Shown piece after piece: positions 34,766 through 43,164 of a stretch of DNA of 64,000 nt. Under the pieces are notes generated by a model that was given only the letters and a program-made list of their open reading frames with translations, ran no database searches and was not told where the DNA came from. Positions within the stretch are counted from its first letter, which is position 1. The number at the start of each line of letters is the position of its first letter. Origin of the DNA: GCA-2705995 sp965661625 (GTDB lineage Bacteria > Bacteroidota > Bacteroidia > Flavobacteriales_G > Salibacteraceae); assembly GCA_965661625.1 (NCBI GenBank), contig CBFIEM010000007.1, positions 101,018 to 165,017 of the forward strand, read 5' to 3'. The position numbers and the translations under genes are program-made.

Positions 34766-35473
34766 ATGATATTTCTACCAGCATTTGTGTTAGGGTTACT
34801 CAGCAGTTTGCATTGTGTTGGAATGTGTGGGCCAATAGCCATGGCTGTTCCTTCGAAGTCGCGCCATACTGGTGATGTATTACTCGGTTCACTACTTTAC
34901 AATGTGGGTAGACTTTTAACCTACATGGTATTGGGCTTAGGAGTAGGAATTATCGGTAGGGTCGTTTCTATTGATCCAATGCAACAGGGGCTAGCTATTG
35001 GTGCAGGAGTTATCTTGATCGTTATTGCGTTTGTACCAGCGGTATCCAAACGCGTTACATGGTTGGAACAGCGCTGGGGAAAACTTGTTAAACCTGTACA
35101 ACGCATGCTGGTGTTCCAATTTAAACGGAAACACGTGTATGATGCCCAGTTATTTATTGGGATATTGAATGGTTTTCTGCCGTGTACCACCGTAATCATA
35201 GCGCTTGGTGTCGCCCTATCCTTTGGTGGGTGGCAAGAATCAGCAGTATTCATGTTCTTCTATGCCTTGGGAACATGGCCGTTAATGATTGTAGTTCAGT
35301 TTGGAGCTAAACATCTGCCCCAAACTTGGCAACTAAAAGCCAAAAAGCTTTGGCCTTATGGGATGGCATGTGTTGGTGTGCTACTTCTACTACGTGGCAT
35401 GGACATCACGCCTGCTCACCACCTAATTCATGAACTTTTGGGACTCAATAACGATGTGGAATTGTGTAAGTAG
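34766..35473 (+). CDS. Sulfite exporter TauE/SafE (DsbD_2-like) membrane protein
   Basis: 235 residues with six membrane helices. It opens with FVLGLLSSLHCVGMCGPIAMAVP, the cysteine-containing signature of the SafE/DsbD_2 group commonly found at the end of cco operons; NGFLPCTTVIIALGVALS in the second half mirrors it. A role in copper or thiol chemistry for oxidase maturation is inferred from position. The start codon follows the ccoH stop without a gap. Confidence 0.87.
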   Translation: MIFLPAFVLGLLSSLHCVGMCGPIAMAVPSKSRHTGDVLLGSLLYNVGRLLTYMVLGLGVGIIGRVVSIDPMQQGLAIGAGVILIVIAFVPAVSKRVTWLEQRWGKLVKPVQRMLVFQFKRKHVYDAQLFIGILNGFLPCTTVIIALGVALSFGGWQESAVFMFFYALGTWPLMIVVQFGAKHLPQTWQLKAKKLWPYGMACVGVLLLLRGMDITPAHHLIHELLGLNNDVELCK

Positions 35474-35481
35474 TCAACATA

Positions 35482-35503
35482 ACTTTCAATAAATATTGAA
35501 AGT
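35482..35503. promoter_or_regulatory. Palindromic operator 1 of the GbsR/MarR-type regulator
   Basis: ACTTTCAAT-AAAT-ATTGAAAGT, perfect nine-base arms. Its right arm contains the -33 TTG of the promoter at 35496-35525, so a bound repressor would block it. A second copy lies at 36043-36064 in front of the next gene. This supports autoregulation by the protein encoded at 35530. Confidence 0.65.
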
Positions 35504-35525
35504 TTGAATATTATGTTTACTTTTG
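35496..35525 (+). promoter_or_regulatory. Promoter of the GbsR/MarR-type regulator, probably leaderless
   Basis: TTG (35496-35498), 19 bases, TACTTTTG (35518-35525), both perfect for Bacteroidota. Only four bases (accc) separate it from the ATG, so transcription should begin at or beside the start codon. Confidence 0.7.
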
Positions 35526-35529
35526 ACCC

Positions 35530-36027
35530 ATGGAATTACCTGAGGCCAAGCAAAAATTTTTACAATCGTGGGGGACGTTTGGTTCCAATTGGGGAATCAA
35601 TAAGACCATGGCCCAAATTCATGCATTATTACTAGTTAGCCCTGAGGCGTTGAGCACGGAAAACGTAATGGAGGCCTTGCAAATTTCTAGAGGGAATGCC
35701 AACATGAACTTGCGCGCCTTGATGGATTGGGGGCTGGTTGAAAAAGTTTCAATAGCTGGTGACCGCAAAGATTATTTTCAAAGCGAAAAGGATATTCTTA
35801 CTGTCGCAATTAGAGTAATGCGGGAACGCAGAAAACGCGAACTTGAGCCCGTCGTGAACCTCCTTAAAACACTAAAAGAAGTTGAGGGAGATGGAGCAAA
35901 TGAAAAAGCATTCCGTGAAATGATGGAAGAGCTTGAGGAGTTCTCTACAATGGCTGATAATTTACTTGATCGGCTTTCACGTTCAGAACGACAAACCTTT
36001 ATGAAGTTACTTATGCGATTACTTTAA
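35530..36027 (+). CDS. GbsR/MarR-family transcriptional regulator
   Basis: 165 residues. The N-terminal winged helix has WGTFGSNWGINKTMAQIHALLLVSPEALS, recognition helix GNANMNLRALMDWGLVEKV, and wing AGDRKDYFQSEKD. A long C-terminal helical part allows dimerisation. This matches GbsR-type regulators, which in other bacteria respond to small molecules or control envelope genes. The operator pair at 35482 and 36043 suggests it represses itself and the membrane protein gene that follows. Confidence 0.9.
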   Translation: MELPEAKQKFLQSWGTFGSNWGINKTMAQIHALLLVSPEALSTENVMEALQISRGNANMNLRALMDWGLVEKVSIAGDRKDYFQSEKDILTVAIRVMRERRKRELEPVVNLLKTLKEVEGDGANEKAFREMMEELEEFSTMADNLLDRLSRSERQTFMKLLMRLL

Positions 36028-36042
36028 AAAAATTTGAATCAT

Positions 36043-36064
36043 ACTTTCAAAAAATATTGAAAAA
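36043..36064. promoter_or_regulatory. Palindromic operator 2 of the GbsR/MarR-type regulator
   Basis: ACTTTCAAA-AAAT-ATTGAAAAT repeats the operator at 35482-35503 with the same centre and most of both arms. It ends ten bases before the start of the membrane protein gene. Confidence 0.6.
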
Positions 36065-36074
36065 TAAATAAGTT

Positions 36075-36458
36075 ATGAAACGTGTTAGTTTTTATGTCCA
36101 AGTAGGAATTTTTGCCGTTGCCTTCATCAGCACGGTATTCAACGGCGAAGAGGGATTGATGTCTACACTGTTAAGTTTGTTGTTTCTAGGCATTGTTCAA
36201 CTGCTAGATGCTTCCATAAGTACTTTTCGACGCTATTACCTCTATCCCCTGAACACCCGCTTAAATCAATATTGGTTGGCGGTAGTGGCGTTTTTCATTA
36301 TGTTATTCACCCTTGGGATAGATGATCACTTGTGGTCAAAAGGATTAGTCTTAATAGGGGGTAGTGCATTGGGAATTTATTACATGTGGTTATCCTATCG
36401 CGGATTTCAACTGCGCAAACCGCGCTCTAAGTTTTTTCCAAATACTTCCTGGGAATAA
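36075..36458 (+). CDS. Hypothetical four-helix membrane protein
   Basis: 127 residues with four predicted membrane helices (about 7-25, 30-48, 66-85 and 89-107) and a basic C-terminal tail. I do not recognise a family. The operator in front of it, the same as that of the upstream GbsR/MarR regulator, makes it the likely target of that regulator, perhaps an envelope or transport function. Confidence 0.65.
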   Translation: MKRVSFYVQVGIFAVAFISTVFNGEEGLMSTLLSLLFLGIVQLLDASISTFRRYYLYPLNTRLNQYWLAVVAFFIMLFTLGIDDHLWSKGLVLIGGSALGIYYMWLSYRGFQLRKPRSKFFPNTSWE

Positions 36459-36527
36459 GGATAAGTGAGTAGTTTGCTTTTATTTTCAAATGAGAAGTGA
36501 CATGTTTGAAGTATTAAACCGAATAAC

Positions 36528-37985
36528 ATGGCTATATCATTGTCACCAAAAGAGAAGCAGGAACTGGAGTATTTAAAACGAGGCTTTCCACCCATACATC
36601 TCAATCGCCCTGCTCAAATTGGCGATGGAATCATTCAATTCGATGAGCTTAATATTAATTATTATGCAGACCTTTTTGAGGAGGTTGCAGGTGATTTGGC
36701 ATTGGTGAAGTTTGTTCCGGCTAGCGGTGCAGCTACGCGTATGTTTAAACACCTCTATGCCTATACTGAGCATGCTGAAGATATTTTGATCAAAGAGCTT
36801 CAGGATGGAATTCAGCACTTGGCGTGTTATCCAGCACTTGAAAAAACCATTATAAAACTACATAATCGCACGTTGCAGGAGCTAGTGGATAGTGGAGACT
36901 GGCAGTTAATTTTCAATGCAATTTTGGGGGAAGACGGCCTTGGGTATGGAGCTCTGCCAAAAGGGTTAATCGATTTTCACAATTACGGAAGTTTTCAGCG
37001 CAAAGCTGTTGCAGAACATCTATTTGAAGGTGCATCATATGCTCGAGAATCCTCAGGTGATGTTCACCTGCATTTTACGGTTTCCCCAGAGCACGAGGAA
37101 CGATTTAAGGCCTACATCGATACCATTCGTTCACGCTATGAAGAAGAACACGGTGTTACCTATCACATTAGTTATTCTTATCAGTCCGCTGAAACGGATA
37201 CCATTGCCGCAGATGGGTCTGGTAATGTCATAACAAACAATGATGGTAGCTTGTATAAAAGACCTGGAGGTCATGGCGCATTGATCAAAAATTTAGCACA
37301 AATTGAGGCAGACTTGATCTTTGTGAAGAATATCGATAATGTTGTTCCAGCGGGTAAAGCGCAACCAACAACGCTTTTTAAACAGGTACTCGCGGCATTT
37401 TTAAATGAATTGAAGGAGCGCAGGGATGCTTTTTTAGTAGCACTTCGCAATGATGAAACCTCAGAAGAACTGCTGCAAACGATTGGTGATTTTGCACGAG
37501 ATGAATTGTATTTGGATATCGAAGAGGACGCATCTCAAGCGGATTTACTCATGGCGTTAGATCGACCAATGCGTGTTTGTGGAATGGTTGAAAATCAAGG
37601 AGAGCCGGGTGGTGGTCCATTTTGGGTTACGCAGCCCGAAGGAAAAGTGAGCCTTCAAATTGTAGAGAAGGCTCAAATCAATGCCAATGACCCAGAGCAA
37701 TTGGAGATTCTGGCACAAGCAACTCATTTCAATCCTGTGGACCTCGTCTGTGCAACTCGCGATGAGCGAGGAGAAGTGTATAGCCTAAACGAATTCACCG
37801 ATCCCAATACAGGTTTTGTGACTGAAAAATCAGTCGGTGGAACTAAAATTAAAGCGCTTGAGTTGCCGGGATTATGGAATGGAGCCATGGCGAATTGGAT
37901 TACCTTATTTGTTGAAGTTCCTATTCAAACATTCAATCCGGTTAAAACAATCAACGACTTGCTTAGACCAATGCATCAAGCATAA
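36528..37985 (+). CDS. DUF4301 family protein
   Basis: 485 residues, cytoplasmic, matching the Bacteroidota DUF4301 family: LSPKEKQELEYLKRGFPPIHL, the Gly-rich KFVPASGAATRMFK, NYGSFQRKAVAEHL, and a late GGGPFWVTQPEGKVSLQIVEKAQIN. The ASGAATRM loop recalls a nucleotide- or phosphate-binding loop, and the general look is of a nucleotidyltransferase-like protein, but activity is not established. A strong terminator follows. Confidence 0.85.
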   Translation: MAISLSPKEKQELEYLKRGFPPIHLNRPAQIGDGIIQFDELNINYYADLFEEVAGDLALVKFVPASGAATRMFKHLYAYTEHAEDILIKELQDGIQHLACYPALEKTIIKLHNRTLQELVDSGDWQLIFNAILGEDGLGYGALPKGLIDFHNYGSFQRKAVAEHLFEGASYARESSGDVHLHFTVSPEHEERFKAYIDTIRSRYEEEHGVTYHISYSYQSAETDTIAADGSGNVITNNDGSLYKRPGGHGALIKNLAQIEADLIFVKNIDNVVPAGKAQPTTLFKQVLAAFLNELKERRDAFLVALRNDETSEELLQTIGDFARDELYLDIEEDASQADLLMALDRPMRVCGMVENQGEPGGGPFWVTQPEGKVSLQIVEKAQINANDPEQLEILAQATHFNPVDLVCATRDERGEVYSLNEFTDPNTGFVTEKSVGGTKIKALELPGLWNGAMANWITLFVEVPIQTFNPVKTINDLLRPMHQA

Positions 37986-37986
37986 A

Positions 37987-38014
37987 AAAAGCAGGCCTTA
38001 AGGGGCCTGCTTTT
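37987..38014. terminator. Bidirectional rho-independent terminator
   Basis: An 11-base perfect stem AAAAGCAGGCC / GGCCTGCTTTT with a six-base loop starts one base after the DUF4301 stop codon. It also suits the converging T9SS cargo gene at 38037. Confidence 0.92.
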
Positions 38015-38036
38015 GCTTTTATTGTTCGGGTTAACC

Positions 38037-39992
38037 TTAGCGCTTCATAAACTTACGGGCCATAGATACTCCATTACCTTTAGTTTGAACTACGTACATC
38101 CCTGCTGGAAGTTCATTGAGGTTAATCCTGAATGAACCAGTAAACGCTTGAGCTTGGCGGTGTTGCTTAACCAATTTGCCTTGCATGTTGTATACTGCAA
38201 CACTCAAATCTTGAGGCTGTGCTAGAAACAAATCAAACTGCAGGTAGTCATTGAATGGGTTTGGATAAATTTCCAATTGATTTTCAAGAGTGAGCTCTTC
38301 ACGACCTGTTGGCCAATTTGGAGAGCTTCCCACTGCTGGTAAGATTCCTGTAGTGTCTGTTTGTGAAGTACTGTAGCCAACAGTAAACGTGTAACGTTCC
38401 TCACAGCCAAAATTAGCAGTGAAAAATTTATAAAATGCAGTTTGTACTGCCGAACGAATACGAGCATATCCATTTCCATCATTATTTGCAAAGAAGCTTA
38501 GTCCATCGCAGTCTGAGTCGGCCAACACAAAACGGTAACAACCCGTATCAAGACTTAAGGTTTCCGCATAGGTGGTATTGGGCTGAAGCGCAGGCGATGT
38601 GTAAACAACGTTCCCCGCTAAATCTTCAATTTGCCAGCTGGTTTCGTTCCCTGCTGCATTTGTACGGTACTGGACTAATAGCTCTGAGTCGACTACATCT
38701 GGGTGCTCAAAAGTAGAGAACAGTTCGTTGTTTTGATTGTACTCGTCTGGTTGTCCACTCGGCTGTTCAATTACTACGCGAAACTGATTTTGAGCATTCC
38801 CATTGAGCAACCAGTTTTGAGCAGGCAATTCAACTTCAGCACTTTCAAGTGATTTCAAGTTGCCGGTCCACGTGTGCTTGTACATATTACCTCCAGTAGA
38901 ACCGTAATAAATATCCAATGAAGTCAGGTCTTGTTCACCTGTATTACGGATGCTTACTTTTGGCCGACTACATATCGGGTTCATCCTATTATAGTTGAAG
39001 TCGTTGTTTGGTGCTAATATAGACTCGATCTCTGCGTCGTATTGGAAATTCCAATCACCGTAAGTGATTAACGCTGAGTAAACAGTATACTGTGGATCTC
39101 CACTACCATTAGCATCATGTACAAATGGTTGCATATCAATGTCAATTGTATTTTGACCGCTAATTAAGTGTGGGGTGAGGTCATGACGATAACGTATTCC
39201 TTCGGTTCCAGGGCACCAGTTGGCCCGATCATAAATCCATGTTCCACCTTGAGGATAGAGGGGATTGTGACCACACTTATCATCCCAAATTAACTGTTGT
39301 GCAATTTGAGAGTTGTTCATTTTAACATAGTAATTCTTTGGGCAGAATTCGGCGCAATTTTCATTTCCACCAAAACTATGGCCAGTTGGCGTGTAATGAA
39401 CTTCAGCTCCGGTTTCACCTGCATCCAATGTGAAGTCAACAGGAACAAGGTGCGACTCGATCGGGTTAGAAGGACGACCATACTTGAATGATCCATCATA
39501 CATTGTCATCACACGTTTAGTTTCACGCGGAGGAGTTCCTTCAATGAAGTAGAAATCTGTAGTTACCGTGAAACCATCGCTCCAGCCACTGTAACGTGCA
39601 CGTAAATCTTTGGTTCCACCTAATAAGTCAACATAGTCGGTAACATCATACCAATGCTCCTGCTCCCAATCAGTTGTCAACATGGAACCGTAAGGTGTAA
39701 TTAGCCTTCCCAATTCAACCCATGTTGAGTCACCATTGTCATAAAAATGCTTCACTTTAATCGAAGTGGTGTAATCCCAGTCTGAGCAGCCAGTAGTAGG
39801 GCATCCAAGGGTGTACTTCATGAGCACTTTTCGGTAACTTACGTTAGCTGTAGGGAACTGACCAATGGCGTCATAGTTTCCGTTCCAATCCATGTGCACC
39901 TTATCGTGCACCCGCACTTGGGTAGTATCACCTTCTGCTGCAAAGGATTGACTTCCTATTAATATCAATAATCCGAGTAAGAGTTTTTTCAT
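38037..39992 (-). CDS. Peptide-N-glycosidase F-related T9SS type A cargo
   Basis: 651 residues from the ATG at 39992, which opens a good signal peptide (MKKLLLGLLILIGSQSFA). The next 330 residues follow the PNGase F-related pattern: YRKVLMKYTLGCPTTGCSDWDYT, LGRLITPYGS, RYSGWSDGFTVTTDFYFIEGTPPRE. A linking beta-domain follows, and the last 75 residues are a type A sorting domain (YPNPFNDYLQFDLF, AVYNMQGKLVKQH, LPAGMYVVQT, ARKFMKR). It should be secreted through T9SS and may remove N-glycans from glycoproteins; catalytic residues were not verified. Confidence 0.87.
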   Translation of the reverse strand: MKKLLLGLLILIGSQSFAAEGDTTQVRVHDKVHMDWNGNYDAIGQFPTANVSYRKVLMKYTLGCPTTGCSDWDYTTSIKVKHFYDNGDSTWVELGRLITPYGSMLTTDWEQEHWYDVTDYVDLLGGTKDLRARYSGWSDGFTVTTDFYFIEGTPPRETKRVMTMYDGSFKYGRPSNPIESHLVPVDFTLDAGETGAEVHYTPTGHSFGGNENCAEFCPKNYYVKMNNSQIAQQLIWDDKCGHNPLYPQGGTWIYDRANWCPGTEGIRYRHDLTPHLISGQNTIDIDMQPFVHDANGSGDPQYTVYSALITYGDWNFQYDAEIESILAPNNDFNYNRMNPICSRPKVSIRNTGEQDLTSLDIYYGSTGGNMYKHTWTGNLKSLESAEVELPAQNWLLNGNAQNQFRVVIEQPSGQPDEYNQNNELFSTFEHPDVVDSELLVQYRTNAAGNETSWQIEDLAGNVVYTSPALQPNTTYAETLSLDTGCYRFVLADSDCDGLSFFANNDGNGYARIRSAVQTAFYKFFTANFGCEERYTFTVGYSTSQTDTTGILPAVGSSPNWPTGREELTLENQLEIYPNPFNDYLQFDLFLAQPQDLSVAVYNMQGKLVKQHRQAQAFTGSFRINLNELPAGMYVVQTKGNGVSMARKFMKR

Positions 39993-40023
39993 AGTACAAT
40001 CGTTTTCCAAAGCGTGCAAGTTA

Positions 40024-40031
40024 CAAAAATA
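40024..40031 (-). promoter_or_regulatory. Candidate -7 element of the PNGase F-related gene
   Basis: TATTTTTG on the minus strand is a perfect TAnnTTTG, 31 bases before the ATG at 39992. No TTG lies at -33 distance. Confidence 0.35.
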
Positions 40032-40109
40032 GGGTCTTCACCTGAAGCATATTTCAGGTTCATAGAAAGCTTGTGTTTGTCTACGGAATACAACGGGAAG
40101 GCTAGCAAG

Positions 40110-40136
40110 TTGTTTATGTTGTGAATTTTATCTTTG
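40110..40136 (+). promoter_or_regulatory. Candidate promoter of the aldo/keto reductase gene
   Basis: TTG (40110-40112), 16 bases, TATCTTTG (40129-40136). The -7 element is perfect; the spacing is shorter than the 18-19 seen at other promoters here. It would give a leader of about 100 bases. Confidence 0.4.
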
Positions 40137-40245
40137 GGAGAAATTGATGCACGCTATTTAGCATTAAAGGAAATGTCATGTTAAACCTTACATATCGATT
40201 GATGTGATGCGTGTTTAACTAATTTTAATTGTTTAAACAGAAGAT

Positions 40246-41229
40246 ATGGAGTATAGAAATTTAGGGAAATCAGGGTTGAAAGTATCGGAATTATCTTTTG
40301 GTTCATGGATTACTTTTGGCAATCAAGTAGGGAGTAACATTGCTTCGGAGTGTATGGATATTGCGTACGATCACGGTGTAAACTTTTTCGATAATGCTGA
40401 AGTTTATGCACATGGGAAATCTGAAGAGGTCATGGGTGAACTGCTTAAAAAGAAACAATGGTCTCGTGATTCATACATCGTATCAAGCAAAGCGTTTTTT
40501 GGCGCAGGCGGAAAACTACCAACTCAACGTGGCTTAAATCGTAAACATTTAGTAGAAGCCTGTCATGCAGCTTTAAAACGGTTACAGGTAGACTACTTGG
40601 ACCTCTACTATTGCCACAGGCCCGATAAAGAAACCCCAATAGCAGAAACGGTTTGGACAATGCACCAACTTATTATGCAAGGTAAGGTGCTTTATTGGGG
40701 AACATCTGAGTGGAGTGCTCAAGAAATACAAGAAGCACATACAATAGCAGAGCGCTATCACCTTATAGGTCCAACTATGGAACAACCACAATACAATATG
40801 CTGCACCGCGATAAGGTAGAGGTCGAGTACAAGCAGCTATACAAGAATTACGGATTGGGAACAACAATTTGGTCACCGTTAGCGAGTGGGATTCTCACTG
40901 GAAAGTATAATGGCGGTTTTCCCGAAGATACACGCTTAAACTTGGATGACTTAGGTTGGCTGAAAGAGAAGAATTACCGTGAAGAAAACTTAAATAAAGT
41001 CCGCAAACTGACTAATCTTGCAGATGAACTTGGTATCAGCATGACGCATATGGCATTGGCCTGGTGTCTTAAAAATCCAGCTGTAAGTACCGTAATTTTA
41101 GGAGCATCTAAAACAGAGCAGCTAACTTCAAACTTGAAGGTTTTAGATACGCAATCAGCGATCACAGATGAAGTAATGGAACGAATTGAGCAAATTCTGG
41201 ATAATGCCCCTCAGAACCCTGCATTTTAG
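40246..41229 (+). CDS. Aldo/keto reductase, Kv-beta-like
   Basis: 327 residues. A TIM-barrel NADPH reductase with MEYRNLGKSGLKVSELSFGSW at the start, catalytic Asp and Tyr in FFDNAEVYAHGKSEEVMG, Lys in SYIVSSKAFFG, and YYCHRPDKETP. The C-terminal cofactor region STVILGASKTEQLTSNL is complete. The sequence is nearest the voltage-gated potassium channel beta-subunit branch. The carbonyl substrate is unknown. Confidence 0.93.
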   Translation: MEYRNLGKSGLKVSELSFGSWITFGNQVGSNIASECMDIAYDHGVNFFDNAEVYAHGKSEEVMGELLKKKQWSRDSYIVSSKAFFGAGGKLPTQRGLNRKHLVEACHAALKRLQVDYLDLYYCHRPDKETPIAETVWTMHQLIMQGKVLYWGTSEWSAQEIQEAHTIAERYHLIGPTMEQPQYNMLHRDKVEVEYKQLYKNYGLGTTIWSPLASGILTGKYNGGFPEDTRLNLDDLGWLKEKNYREENLNKVRKLTNLADELGISMTHMALAWCLKNPAVSTVILGASKTEQLTSNLKVLDTQSAITDEVMERIEQILDNAPQNPAF

Positions 41230-41261
41230 TAATTTTCAAACCCTAACTTAAAGCAATTATT

Positions 41262-41765
41262 ATGGACAATGATTCAATTAGTACTAAGCCAGCGAGGAGT
41301 CAGATGCTGACAGTTTTGTGTATTTTGACTTTTCTAAATGCCGGATATAATGTTATTTCAAATGCCATTGCATTGGCCGTTACTGATCCTGTTGAACAGC
41401 GGGATGAAGCAATGGAAGCTATTGAAAGTGCATCGGAAAGTATGGAACAAAGTGATGTTCCTTCTTGGCTAGAGGGGTTTATGGCATCTTCAGGTGACAT
41501 GGCGAGCGAAGCACTAGAGCATTTCACACTTTTAACGACGGGTGAAATTTTATTTTACCTCATTTCGCTGGTTGGTGCGTTTTTGATGTGGCGCTTAGAT
41601 AAACGTGGATTTATGATTTATGCCGTAGCCAATGTTCTTCTCGCGCTTTTCCCCCTTGCAGTGTATACACTGAACGGAATGGTGCTGTTATCTGTGCTCG
41701 TTCCATTCCTTTTTACAGTACTCTTTATTGGTCTTTATTGGAGTAAAACCAAGGAGATGAGTTAA
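41262..41765 (+). CDS. Hypothetical membrane protein
   Basis: 167 residues with about four membrane helices (10-28, 90-110, 115-135, 138-160) and, between the first two, an acidic extramembrane stretch with many Glu and Met. No family is recognised. It lies between the aldo/keto reductase and aat, in the same direction, five bases before the aat start. Confidence 0.65.
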   Translation: MDNDSISTKPARSQMLTVLCILTFLNAGYNVISNAIALAVTDPVEQRDEAMEAIESASESMEQSDVPSWLEGFMASSGDMASEALEHFTLLTTGEILFYLISLVGAFLMWRLDKRGFMIYAVANVLLALFPLAVYTLNGMVLLSVLVPFLFTVLFIGLYWSKTKEMS

Positions 41766-41770
41766 CCTTG

Positions 41771-42484
41771 ATGCAGTTATTTCAATTAGGTGATGAATTG
41801 AAATTCCCCCCTCCTGATTTGGCGAATGAAGAGGGGATTTTAGCTTTTGGTGGGGACCTAAGGCCAGAGCGCATCATGCTAGGGTATCATCATGGAATTT
41901 TCCCATGGTACTCAAGCGACACACCTATTCTATGGTGGTCTCCCGATCCTAGGTTTGTTCTCTACCCCGATGAGCTGCATGTTTCTAAGTCCACCCGACA
42001 AGTGCTGCGCAAGGGGATTTTCGAAGTGACTTTTGACTGCGCCTTTGAACAAGTTATTAATGCGTGTCAGCAAGTTCCTCGGCCAGACCAAGATGGAACA
42101 TGGATAACAGATGCATTAAAGGCAGCTTACATTCAAATTCATCAATTGGGATTTGCCCACTCCGTTGAAGTATGGAAAGAAGGAGAGCTCGTGGGTGGAC
42201 TATACGGAGTGAATATTGGTAAAGTATATTTTGGAGAATCAATGTTTTCCTTAGTTTCAAATGCATCTAAAATCGGGTTTATTTCCTTAGTGAATCAACT
42301 GAAAAAAGAAGGTATAAGTCTCATAGATTGTCAGGTTGAAACGCAATACCTTCACAGTTTGGGAGGGCGGAATGTTCCACGACATGAATTTTTAAAGCAG
42401 TTAAACTACGCCATAGACGATAACAGTTTAAATTACAGCTGGAGTATTTGGAATGACACAGTCAATAACAGAAGCAGAGGCTAA
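41771..42484 (+). CDS. aat: Leucyl/phenylalanyl-tRNA-protein transferase
   Basis: 237 residues from the ATG at 41771; a TTG codon in frame just before it is less likely. Family blocks include LAFGGDLRPERIMLGYHHGIFPWYS, ILWWSPDPRFVL, GTWITDALKAAYIQIHQLGFAHSVEVW, GGLYGVNIGKVYFGESMFS and DCQVETQYLHSLGGRNVPR. It attaches Leu or Phe to proteins with N-terminal Arg or Lys and so marks them for ClpS/ClpAP degradation. The next gene overlaps its end by 32 bases. Confidence 0.95.
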   Translation: MQLFQLGDELKFPPPDLANEEGILAFGGDLRPERIMLGYHHGIFPWYSSDTPILWWSPDPRFVLYPDELHVSKSTRQVLRKGIFEVTFDCAFEQVINACQQVPRPDQDGTWITDALKAAYIQIHQLGFAHSVEVWKEGELVGGLYGVNIGKVYFGESMFSLVSNASKIGFISLVNQLKKEGISLIDCQVETQYLHSLGGRNVPRHEFLKQLNYAIDDNSLNYSWSIWNDTVNNRSRG

Positions 42485-43097
42485 ACTTTTACTTAAGGTT
42501 CAAGCCCCCTGGGATAATGATGCCCTCCGAGATGCATATGCTGAACGACTTTTTGAAACTCGTCAGTGGTTGTTTAGAAGTGCTTTCGTGCCAAAGCTGG
42601 TTGCAAAACGTGCTGCTCAACTAGATAGGATGCATGCTGGTTTAGTGTTGCTTGGAACAAAACAAGCGCTTCCAGCACTAGCTTCAGATAAGCACGTCTC
42701 GAAGCTAAAGCCTTATGAGAATAACCTTGGGAGTAACCCCCTTGAAGACTTTATTGTTACTCCTTTTGAAGGAGATTTTGAAACAGCATTATCAGCATTC
42801 ACAGAAGAAGAGGCTAATTGGAAGCTGTTGTTTGCTGCCGTATACCGTATGGACTATGCTGCGTATTTCTTAAGAAAATGGTTGGGGACCCATTGGAATT
42901 GGTACCATGCATTATGCTCCCATATCGAGGAAAAAGTGCCGCAATGGAAGGACCTTGGGTCGGCAGATGTGAAACAGCAAGCGCAGCTAGAAATTCCACA
43001 ACTGAAAAAAGCTATGGTTGAAGAGGGTGAGACTTATCAAGTTTTACTTGCTACGGAACGTTACCGATTGCAAAAAGTAATTGACATGGGAATGTGA
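42453..43097 (+). CDS. Unknown protein overlapping aat
   Basis: 214 residues, soluble, mostly helical, rich in Ala, Leu, Glu and Lys; no signal peptide or membrane segment. I recognise no family. It has a central hydrophobic and aromatic stretch (KLLFAAVYRMDYAAYFLRKWLGTHWNWYHAL). The ATG lies inside the end of aat, so translation is probably coupled and a related role in protein turnover is possible but unproven. Confidence 0.7.
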   Translation: MTQSITEAEAKLLLKVQAPWDNDALRDAYAERLFETRQWLFRSAFVPKLVAKRAAQLDRMHAGLVLLGTKQALPALASDKHVSKLKPYENNLGSNPLEDFIVTPFEGDFETALSAFTEEEANWKLLFAAVYRMDYAAYFLRKWLGTHWNWYHALCSHIEEKVPQWKDLGSADVKQQAQLEIPQLKKAMVEEGETYQVLLATERYRLQKVIDMGM

Positions 43098-43139
43098 GAA
43101 CCAATATGGTATCGCACTGTTCTTTTAGCACGATTAAAT

Positions 43140-43147
43140 TAATTTTG
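43140..43147 (+). promoter_or_regulatory. Candidate -7 element of the ferredoxin reductase gene
   Basis: TAATTTTG is a perfect TAnnTTTG, 17 bases before the ATG at 43165. No clear -33 TTG is visible. Confidence 0.4.
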
Positions 43148-43164
43148 CATTCAAATTTTAACAC

